Source: Wallemia ichthyophaga EXF-994 (taxonomy: Eukaryota; Basidiomycota; Wallemiomycetes; Wallemiales; Wallemiaceae). From it: 64,000 nucleotides of DNA. The translations under genes were made by a program, and so were the position numbers. The notes beneath the pieces are model-generated. The model searched no databases. It worked only from the letters and a program-made list of their open reading frames with translations, and was not told where the DNA came from. Every line of letters starts with the position of its first letter. Positions within the stretch are counted from its first letter, which is position 1. The stretch lies in assembly GCF_000400465.1 (NCBI RefSeq), contig NW_008806289.1:1-64000 (forward strand), written 5' to 3'. Positions 56,134 through 64,000 of this stretch are shown piece after piece.

Positions 56134-59086
56134 ATGTCAAGCATCATTAATCTCCTCAAGTCCCAATCAGACAACCACACCCGTGGACTGTACTTTTACC
56201 CAGGTGCTGCAAAGACTAAGCCTAGCTTTACATCCTACGCCAGCCTCTACACTCAAGCCTTAAATATCGCTGCCGGTTACAAGAGCGCCGGCTTCAAGTA
56301 TAATGACATTGTTCTACTCTATGTGAGTGATTCATTCATTCGGTGGCAATATTAATACTGATAACAAAATTAGATGTCCTCACACGAAGCTTATGCTTTA
56401 CACTATTGGGCTGCTGTACTCGTCGGATTAGTACCAACCATCCTCACTCCGCTCACCAATGATCCTAAGCAAGTCGAAGCTCACTTGAGCCATTTGAAGA
56501 ACCTTCTTGACCCACGCATAATTGCATCTTCAGAGCTTCACGCTCATTTGGATTCCATTAAGGATACCTCTGAGATCTACTCACCAGAAGACATACTTGC
56601 AAGAGCCAACGGAAAGGTTTTGCAAGACTCAGACATTAATTCAACAAAGGATTTGGCTTGTTTGATGCTGACTTCCGGATCTACTGGTAACGCTAAAGCT
56701 GTCGAAATGCGCCACGAAGCTATCCAAGCTGCTGTCAGGGGAAAATCTCAAGCACTTGGTCTCACATCTGAGACAAAGTTTCTTAACGTGAGTGGGATGT
56801 TGAATAGAACAAAAGCATACTAATATCTATCAGTGGATCAACTTTGATCACGTAGCCAACTTGACCGAGTGTCACCTCACTTCAATGTACCTCGGTGCTG
56901 ACCAGTACCATGTTCCTGGCGCAGCTCTCCTCACCAACCCACTCGACTTCCTCCAAATTATTAACGATCAACGCATCAACTTCAACTTCTCACCAAACTT
57001 CTTTTTATCTGCCCTGCTCGACTCATTCAACAGAGAGCTCAAACACAATGCTGATCTGCGCTCCAAGTACGACCTTTCATCGCTCAAGAAGATTACATCT
57101 GGTGGTGAGGCCTCGTCTACTAAGATGTGTGCTACTCTTATCGAGCAAGTACTCGCTCCAATGGGTGCACCAAAGGACCTGATCGTCCCAGGGTTTGGAC
57201 AGACTGAAACATGTGCCGGGTCTATTTTCAACAAGACGTTCCCATCACAGGAGATCCGCGACTCAAGAGCTTATGCTGCAGTTGGATTACCAATGAACGG
57301 CATCGAGATGAGAATCGTTGACCCAGAGACCTCAAAGGCAGTAGCTGATGGTCAAACAGGTGAGCTGCAGATCGCCGGCCCAGTCGTCTTCCGCAAGTAT
57401 TACCGCAATGAGAAAGCGACAAGAGAGAACTTCACTCCTGACGGTTGGTCCAGAACTGGAGACAGAGCATACATGTCATCATCTGGCTGTGTCTTGGCTG
57501 GTCGTGACAAGGACTCTATCATCACCAACGGCGTCAAGTACTTCAGTTCAGAGATTGAATACATGCTCGAAAACGCTGGTATCGAAGGTATGCTCCCATC
57601 ATGGATCGCCGCAGTGCCATACCGTCCAGAAGGTCACGCTACGGAAGACATTCTTATCTTCTTCGCTCCATCATTTGACGTGAGCAAGGATGTCAATGGT
57701 TTGAAGGATGTTGTCGAGGCGATCGCCGACAGAGTCGTCATGTACTGCGCTCACCGCCCATACCGTATTCTCGCATTACCTACTGAAGCATTCGGCGGCA
57801 AGTCTTCTCTCGGTAAGATCTCGCGCAACAAGGTATTGAAGGCTTACGATGCTGGTGCATTTGTCAAGTATGAAGCTGAACAAAAGTTAGCTCTTGAGGA
57901 ACTCCGCCGCACTCAACTCGTTCCACCTGAAACAGACTTTGAGCGCAAGGCTGCAGCTGCTATGGCTGAGACTCTCGGCCTCGACTACAAGTTCATTGGT
58001 CGTCACGACAACTTCTTCACTTTCGGTGGCTCATCGCTTGAATTGGTTAGATACAAAAACATACTTGAGAAGTACCTCGGATTGACAGAGGAGCTTCCTC
58101 TCATCACTGTCCTTCGCAACCCAACTCCTGCTACACTTGCGCCATACTTGGACAGATACTTGCGCACTCAATTCGGTGAAGTTCCTGACAATGCTGATGA
58201 TATCTACGATCCAATTGTTCCACTCCAGCTTAAGGGTTCCAAGCCTCCTCTTTTCCTTATCCACCCAGGTGTTGGTGAAGTATTGGTCTTCTTGAACCTC
58301 GCCAAGTACATTACCGACAGACCGGTGTACGCTCTTCGCGCTAGAGGTTTCAACCCAGGTGAAACGCCATTCACGGACATGAACACCCTCACGGATGCTT
58401 ACATGGCTGGTATTGAGAGAACAAACCCAGATGGACCATACTGTATCGCTGGATACTCATACGGTGCATGTCTCGGATTCGAGATCTGCAAGAAGCTTGA
58501 AGCAAAGAACAAGGAGATTGGTTGGTTTGGATGTTTCAACCTTCCTCCACACATCAAGGAACGTATGCAGCAGCTCGACAGAGTTGAGGTGAGTGGAAAG
58601 AAGAAAGTCATCTACACCTACTAACTATTTTCTCAGGTCGTTCTCAACCTGTCCTACTTCCTCGGCTTGATGACAGAGGACTACGCTCATGAGATTTCAC
58701 CAGAGATGCACAAGTACACTCCGGAGCAAGTCGTAGAGCACATAGTGGCTATTGCACCACCAGCTCGTCTGCAAGAGTTGGAGTTGACAGCTTCTAAGCT
58801 GCTCAACTGGGGTTCTATTGCTGAAAATCTTCAAGCTCTGGCTAGAGGATATGAGCCAACAGGAACAGTGTCGAACATTAACGTCTTCATTGCGGATCCA
58901 CTGGCCGCTGTTGCCAAGACGCGTCAAGAGTGGTACGAGAAGAAGTTGACCCCATGGAAGGATTTCACTAGAACTGAGCCTGTTTTCATCGATGCTAAGG
59001 GCGCACACTACACCATCCTTGCACCAGAGAACGTCGTCGATTTCCAATCCAAGATGAGAAAGTCTCTCGAAGCACGTGGTATGTAA
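56134..59086 (+). CDS. Single-module NRPS-like synthetase (A-T-TE), AtrA/quinone-synthetase type
   Basis: Four exons (56134-56322, 56374-56787, 56834-58588, 58637-59086) give 935 aa, the normal size of fungal A-T-TE enzymes. Adenylation domain: LMLTSGSTGNAKAV (about 160-175), WINFDHVANLTECHL (202-216), PGFGQTETCAG (about 320-330), GWSRTGDRAY (about 405), GGKSSLGKISRNKVL with the A10 Lys (about 522-535). Carrier: DNFFTFGGSSLELVRYK (about 593-609), Ser for phosphopantetheine. Thioesterase: FLIHPGVGEV and the nucleophile GYSYGACLGFE (about 741), with the last exon supplying the lid and end. No condensation domain. Relatives (AtrA, InvA, TdiA, MicA, BtyA) activate arylpyruvates such as 4-hydroxyphenylpyruvate and dimerise them into quinones, furanones or butenolides. 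Product here is unknown. Neighbouring genes are not typical cluster partners. Confidence 0.86.
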
Positions 59087-59492
59087 ACCAACCCCGTCTT
59101 ATTTCCCCCATCACGCTCAACTATTTCCCTTTTTGTCTTATCTTTCCACTTTTAGTTCTCTTCTTATAATTTGGATTCATGGATACTTTTTAAACTATAT
59201 AATCTTGTCTCAGCCACATCCATGATTTGAGGCACACTAGCCACACTATCCACACTAGCCACCAATCCCAGCCAATCTATCTAAATCCGGTAATGGGTTT
59301 TAAATACCAAAAGTGAAAGGAGCGGAGTATTCAGAATTACATGTGCTAGTAAGATTTGTCACTCTAAATTTGAAATCAGTGACAGTTTCAAGTCATGCAC
59401 TGCCCCCGACGTACCTCTTCACTTTTACGGAATCGGCTGTTGAAGGGGCTGAAGTGGAGGCAATTTGGCTATCAAAGTCTTACAAAAGAACG
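59087..59492. other. 406-bp spacer after the A-T-TE gene
   Basis: Pyrimidine-rich 3' region of the synthetase gene, then a short imperfect direct repeat of CCACACTAKC (59232-59262), then the likely promoter of the GFD2-like gene. The reading frame of the GFD2-like gene is open from 59313 but has no ATG before 59493, so the part before that is treated as non-coding. Confidence 0.5.
59232..59262. repeat. Three imperfect copies of CACACTAKC
   Basis: CACACTAGC, CACACTATC and CACACTAGC follow each other with single-base spacing. Probably a simple slippage repeat. Confidence 0.75.
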
Positions 59493-61031
59493 ATGAGCAT
59501 GATAGATTTGAAAGACTTATACACGACAACGCTATTAAGCTACGAAGAAGAAGAAGAATCTAGTCTTCTCGATAAAGGGTATGGGCAGCATTTCAGGTCA
59601 CTCGATGCATTTCTACAAAGCTTTAAGCAGTTACAGCCAAAGCAGTCACTCGCTAATCCTGTTCCAAGCGCTGGTTGGCAGGCTTTTGTCATTATTGATA
59701 ACAAACTGCAAGGGCACATATGCGTTGAAGAAAAAGTTGTACAGAACTACTTCAAATGCCTTTCAAAGCGTTACAATAGCGATAGAATAAGACCACCAAA
59801 ACATGTAACTCAAGTTGTTCCACATAAAGATTTCAAACCAGGCAATATAAAGTATATATCCGATTACGCGACCTATCGGTGGGTTTTTGTATGTTTATTG
59901 TTTTACACCACACTCACACTCCTACACAGCCTATTGTATCGCTCATTTGACAGCCACATTACTCAAATCATTCGCAATCGCATCCGCAAGCATTCACCAA
60001 AAGAGTCAACTTCGCTGTGGTTGAGTAAGAAGCATACCTTTCTTGCTCTAGATGTTGAATGGTGGGAGAACGTTCCCGTAAATATTCTTGAATTCGGCTA
60101 TGCTATCTGCAGAGCTTCCTTTTTAGCAGGCAGAGAAGACGTTCACTGGCCGCCGATACCTGAGGACAACTATCGACGCGCACACTACAAAGTCCGCAAC
60201 CCAGGCGGAGTGACTGATAATCACAAGCCTTTCATCTTTGGAAAAACTAAATCAATTTACAAAGACAGCGTGAGGAACTTGTTGGAGTCCGTTATTAGCA
60301 GCTTGTCTTCGCCTGAGACCTCGACTGAATTGAACAATCTCGTCATTGTTGGTCATGGTATACAGGAAGCATTCAAGAAATGGAAGTTGAATGTGCCTTC
60401 AAATGTCGTCATGATAGACGTCGGCCAGCTGCACCAGATGATATATACAACAATGGGTGTATACCCACTCAGATCAATACTCGACACACTCAAAGTACCA
60501 TACCAAGCGCCAAGTCTAGGAAACACGGGCAACGATGCCATGTGGATTATGGAAGCTTATGCGACGTTGTGCGAGCAGTACGGAGCAGGTAGAGGAAAAA
60601 ACCAATCGTCATCGGGTGGTAAAGTGACTTCCTCCGAGAATTTTTCCAGCGGTACATCCTCAACGAATGAATCATCTTCAGCTGAAGCCAGCAAGTTGAA
60701 GAAGAGGGTTTCTTTCAGTGGAGATGCTACGTTGGGAGGTGAAGAGGCAACTGCTACATCCACACCAGGCGTCTTTGCACCATACAATCCCATGATGGGT
60801 TATCCGCAAGTGCCAGGAAATCATCCAATGGTGACCCCAATGATGGGTCCGATGATGAGTCCAATGAGTTCAATACCCCTCGCATCGCCACCATCAATGC
60901 ACAATCCAAACGTTGTTGATTTCAGGAAGTCTGCGGCGTTTAGACAATCTAATCTATCGCTTAGGCCTGAGTTGAAGAAGGGGGATTACTATCAGTCATT
61001 TGAAAAGCGTAAATCTTCATCGCATTTGTGA
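59493..61031 (+). CDS. Gfd2/YDR514C-like protein with RNase H-like fold
   Basis: Two exons (59493-59878, 59930-61031) give 495 aa. The Gfd2/Ydr514c C-terminal domain starts at HTFLALDVEWWENVPVNILE, has SVRNLLESVISSL, NLVIVGHGIQEAFKKWKLN and LHQMIYTTMGVYPLRSILDT, and LGNTGNDAMWIMEAYATLCE at its end; these are DEDD-type exonuclease-fold landmarks (D-x-E..D..GH..D..ND). Ser-rich and Met/Pro-rich tails follow. The 51-nt intron (GTGGGT..ACACAG, 59879-59929) is in frame and free of stops, so unspliced RNA would add a hydrophobic 17-residue segment. In yeast Gfd2 is linked to mRNA export factor Gle1/Dbp5. The N-terminal region resembles no known domain. Confidence 0.76.
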   Translation: MSMIDLKDLYTTTLLSYEEEEESSLLDKGYGQHFRSLDAFLQSFKQLQPKQSLANPVPSAGWQAFVIIDNKLQGHICVEEKVVQNYFKCLSKRYNSDRIRPPKHVTQVVPHKDFKPGNIKYISDYATYRWVFVCLLFYTTLTLLHSLLYRSFDSHITQIIRNRIRKHSPKESTSLWLSKKHTFLALDVEWWENVPVNILEFGYAICRASFLAGREDVHWPPIPEDNYRRAHYKVRNPGGVTDNHKPFIFGKTKSIYKDSVRNLLESVISSLSSPETSTELNNLVIVGHGIQEAFKKWKLNVPSNVVMIDVGQLHQMIYTTMGVYPLRSILDTLKVPYQAPSLGNTGNDAMWIMEAYATLCEQYGAGRGKNQSSSGGKVTSSENFSSGTSSTNESSSAEASKLKKRVSFSGDATLGGEEATATSTPGVFAPYNPMMGYPQVPGNHPMVTPMMGPMMSPMSSIPLASPPSMHNPNVVDFRKSAAFRQSNLSLRPELKKGDYYQSFEKRKSSSHL

Positions 61032-61305
61032 TCAGTGGCGTGAGCAGAGTGATGAGCAATAGCTAAGACATAATAGAGACATCCGCAACGAGCATTCAAG
61101 TGGGCATTTAAACATTCACAAGGACATTTAACATATTTAACTGAGATTTATTTAAGTTGACAGCAGGGTGTATTATAGATATTATGTAATTCCAATAGAG
61201 TATAATATATCCGTTTATTCCGCTGAGATGTATGTCAGATGAGCAGTTACATGCCTGACATGGCGAACAAACTTACGTGGTTAAATGATATCATCCAACA
61301 ATTTC

Positions 61306-61539
61306 TTACAAACCAGCTGCGTCTAATGCAGCATTCTTTGCTTCACATCCGTATGCGTCATCCCAGTGTCTTTGAGCGATGGCTTGTTGTTCTGGGGTAA
61401 AGTTCTTTTGGTTGCTGTTGAAGAGGGTGTATTCGGTAGGGAAACCTTCTGGACCGCACTTAAGTTGAGATCTATCCCAAGCGAGGACAGTTGAAGTGAG
61501 TGCGAGAATGGCTACAGAGATTGTGCTGATGAACTTCAT
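61306..61539 (-). CDS. Small secreted protein with signal peptide
   Basis: Intronless 77 aa. Signal peptide MKFISTISVAILALTSTVLA is followed by WDRSQLKCGPEGFPTEYTLF, and a mature chain of about 57 residues with two Cys (KCGP, YGCEAK) that could form one disulphide. TATAAAAAG lies about 68 bp upstream (61615-61607 on the minus strand), a strong TATA box, as is common for inducible fungal secreted proteins. No family recognised. Start choice is clear from the signal peptide. Confidence 0.74.
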   Translation of the reverse strand: MKFISTISVAILALTSTVLAWDRSQLKCGPEGFPTEYTLFNSNQKNFTPEQQAIAQRHWDDAYGCEAKNAALDAAGL

Positions 61540-61957
61540 TTTACTTGGTATTGTTTTCCTGCCTTGTGAGTGTCGCGGTTAACGTATGAAGGAAATGCAC
61601 GTACTTCTTTTTATAGTATGGCAGCTGTCTCCGAAATTTTCAATGTCCGCTCCGAATTCGGTATGTGATATTAAAACGCGTGTTAGATGGCCGAATTTGG
61701 TAGATCACTAAGAATAGTGTGATGTTTTTGTAAAAGTTATTGTAATTGCTACTGATATCCATTTAAGTATGTGTAGCATGTGTCAATTACATTTTTCACA
61801 AATTCCAAACATCCACGAAGCTGTCATGGACATAGAAATAGCACACAGCACAAAACACACAGAAAGAAGCACAGAGAAATAACAAAAAAAGTAAATAATC
61901 GCATTAGTTTATTATTACATCCTTTGTTTTGCTTATATGCGTATATGCGTACATGTC
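61540..61957. promoter_or_regulatory. 418-bp region upstream of the secreted protein gene with three CCGAAWTT motifs
   Basis: Holds a TATA box at 61607-61615 and CCGAAATT at 61631, the palindrome CCGAATTCGG at 61652-61661 and CCGAATTTGG at 61691-61700, about 92, 113 and 152 bp before the ATG at 61539. CCGAA-type inverted repeats resemble binuclear Zn(2)Cys(6) sites. The remainder to 61957 is AT-rich and shows nothing else, and lies downstream of the RRM gene's stop. Confidence 0.45.
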
Positions 61958-63827
61958 TCACTGGCTATTCAGCATCGAAAGCAACGCTTGAACTGATTGT
62001 GGGTTAGGTGGTGCTTCTGAGGGTGCTTGCTGTGGTTGTACTGGTTGCTGTTGATGTATTGATTGCTGCTGCACCGGTTGCACTGGTTGCACTGGCTGCC
62101 GCTGCTGTATACGTGGATCTCTTCCCGCTGTCGACATACCCGGTACGGAAGAAACGGGTTGCATTGTCTGATAACCGTTGTACATGGGTTGCTGAGGTGC
62201 ATTTGGCTGTGCACTCTGGTAGCCCGCTCCAGCACCCCCACCCATTCCTATTCCCATTCCTGGCATTGCTCCTGCTCCTGCTCCTACTGGGGCTGGCGCA
62301 TACCCGCCCACACTTCCACTACCACTACCGCTCACGTTACTGCTCGCTGCCTGCAAGATACTCATTATGTTTGGTGGGAGGCTGCTTTGTTGTTGCTGTG
62401 GTTGTGGTTGTGGCGGTTGGGGAGCGTGAGGTGTATGTGTATGTGCGTGTGTATGTGGATGGGGGTGCGGTTGCATGCCGAGTGGGGGTGATTGACTCGC
62501 ATAGTATGGCGGTTGCGTGGGCTGCATGAATGGCGGCGTAGGCATCATAGGTGGTGCAGTGTGTGCAGTGTGCGCGGGTGCGGGTGCGTGCGTCGGCATT
62601 TGCATCGCTCCTGCTCCTGCTCCTGCTCCTGCGCCCACTGCCGCTCCTCCCACACTCGGATTCACGTTCATGTTCATGTTCAGCGTCGACGGATTCAGCG
62701 AGCTGAGCAAAGCTTGTACACGCTGCGCATCTGCTAAGCGGGAAGTGTCTAGTGTTGTGCCATATGCATTTGCAGCATTATAAGGAGCAGGAGTAGAGGA
62801 GAGAGTAGCGGGTAGATATCCACCATAATGCTGCTGTGGCTGTGGTGGTCGACTGATTTGACCTGAAATGTTGTTAGGTGACGCACTGACAATCTTCTCT
62901 CGCTCACTCACGATTCGAATACGCGTTGCGGACATTGCTCTCATTGCTATTGTGGCCGTAGCTGCGGGGAGCACTCGGAGCACTCGGAGTACCAGAAACA
63001 CCAGAAACACCAGGACCATCACTTATACTGTCGCCGCGACGATTTTTCGACCGACGCTGACCTCCGCGTCTCGATCTTTTAGCTGCAGACTTGCTAGCAG
63101 ACTCATTGAGCGCAGCCGCAGAGAAATCCCTAGGAGGGTTGTTCACCAAATGCTCAGCACCCATTTTATCAGCATAACCACCAGATTTCTTAGGGGCGGA
63201 GACCATTGGACAATCCCATTCAAAGTAGAGGTTCAGCGTGCCATCGAGCCAAGGTTTCATATTCAGATTATCAAAAGCAGCAAGGGCAGACCTCTCGTCG
63301 AAGAATTCAACATAGCGGCTATCACTTCTATCGTCATAATCTCTGATATCTTTGACTTGGCCATATTGTTCAAACAGATCAGACAGCGCCGAGTCGTTGA
63401 TTGGCTCAGTGCAAGACTCTAACCAAACAGACAGCGTGCCTTGGTGTTTACCGCGGTCACAGGGCTGTGAAGTCTCGTCAGCCTGTGGGAGACTGTAATG
63501 GACGTCTAGGGGGCGACCACCAATATGGGAGCCCTGCATTGCATTGAAAGCAGACTCAGCGGCGCGGACGTCGAAATAAGTGATGAAGCACATACCGCGC
63601 CTCTTTATCAGGTCAAAGAAGTTAGCGAGCTCGCCGTAAGATTCAAAAGGGGTGCGTATAAGCGCTGAATCTGCTTCGTAGGCGATATTACGGACGAAGA
63701 GAGTTCTACAAGGCTTAACACGCTGTACGCGTTCATGAGGCTGGCTGTGCTGCTCGGGATCGCCGTCGAATGAAGCTGGATTTTGCGGAAGCGGGTGGTG
63801 TACGTGCTTGGATCTATCTGCTGGCAT
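61958..63827 (-). CDS. RRM RNA-binding protein with low-complexity C-terminal region
   Basis: Two exons (63827-62912 and 62862-61958) give 606 aa; the 49-nt intron restores frame as YSNRQISRPPQPQQ. Two RRM-like domains: CRTLFVRNIAYEADSALIRT with RRGMCFITYFDVRAAESAFN, and a second with LSVWLESCTEPINDSALSDL and SRYVEFFDERSALAAFDNL. A basic RSRRGGQRRSKNRRG segment follows. The C-terminal half is Pro/Gln/Met with GAGAGAGA and HPHPHTHAHTHT tracts and ends VQALLSMLNSQ; the same VQALLSSLN motif recurs earlier, suggesting a short binding motif. This resembles Mei2-like or other fungal RNA regulators; the exact orthologue is unclear. Confidence 0.7.
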
Positions 63828-63893
63828 TTAAATTAAATTTTTTGAATTTTAAAATGGTAGTTGAGAACCAACCTGTGCAACGTACTTGCCCAA

Positions 63894-64000
63894 ATGCCAT
63901 CACCGAAAACACTAAATTTTAAGTTAGTTTTGCTGGGGGAATCAGCTGTAGGGAAATCTTCCATGTGAGTTTATATATATGTACATGTCTTTATCATCCT
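63894..64000 (+). CDS. Rab5-type small GTPase, first exon only (truncated by window end)
   Basis: From ATG 63894: MPSPKTLNFKLVLLGESAVG then KSS, followed by a GTGAGT donor at 63965. The G1 loop GESAVGKSS and preceding FKLVLLGE are those of Rab5/Vps21/Ypt5-family endosomal GTPases. The rest lies beyond the window. Divergent from the RRM gene, 66 bp between ATGs. Confidence 0.75.

Noticed and set aside
1-64000. Search for tRNA B-boxes, rRNA, CRISPR arrays and transposase motifs
   Set aside because: None seen by eye; short simple repeats were the only repeated DNA. A tRNAscan and Infernal run would be decisive.

Overview
The window is nuclear DNA from a compact fungal genome. Introns are about 43-58 nt long, with GTRNGT-type donors, a CTAAC/CTGAC-like branch point close to the acceptor, and few nt between genes. 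Gene content (DUF6593-type proteins, a telobox Myb protein, an AtrA-type A-T-TE synthetase, fungal Tof1/Sld2/Chs5/Ric1) points to a basidiomycete. The tiny introns and intergenic gaps fit Wallemia or a close relative. That placement is inference; no rRNA or other marker is present to confirm it.

Layout, 0-18.6 kb: UGO1-like mitochondrial carrier, TOF1/Timeless replication-fork protein, F-box protein, HUT1 nucleotide-sugar transporter, EFL1/RIA1 ribosome-maturation GTPase, TFIIIC TPR subunit, telobox Myb protein, RIC1 Golgi GEF subunit, iron-dependent ADH/maleylacetate reductase. 18.6-29 kb: NUDCD1-like protein, SDR, pyrimidine nucleotidase, FAM32A splicing factor, mitochondrial ACP next to mitochondrial bL17, otubain, two DUF6593-like paralogues (one without introns, one with three), a class-I amidotransferase, dihydrofolate synthase and small unknown genes. 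29-46 kb: VTC4 polyphosphate polymerase, SLD2, RFT1, Old Yellow Enzyme, spliceosomal cyclophilin, NUP192, a SEN15 tRNA-splicing endonuclease subunit assembled here from three short exons, HAM1 and PNC1. 46-64 kb: RPL35, VPS41, a TMEM135-like membrane protein, CHS5, SKI8, an unknown gene, an AT-rich 0.9-kb gap, a single-module A-T-TE NRPS-like synthetase, a GFD2/YDR514C-like nuclease-fold protein, a small secreted protein, an RRM protein and the first exon of a Rab5-type GTPase cut by the window edge.

Most genes are unrelated housekeeping genes packed head-to-head or tail-to-tail, with start codons of divergent pairs often only 20-60 bp apart. The most unusual locus is the A-T-TE synthetase (56134-59086), a candidate for an arylpyruvate-derived pigment or furanone, sitting alone among housekeeping genes behind the largest intergenic region. 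Other points of interest are repeated microexons (3, 11, 12, 13, 18, 19 and 27 nt), an in-frame intron whose retention would add a membrane-helix-like segment, the HAM1-PNC1 gap of 13 bp, and a repeated CCGAAWTT motif upstream of the secreted protein. I saw no tRNA, rRNA, CRISPR array or transposon.
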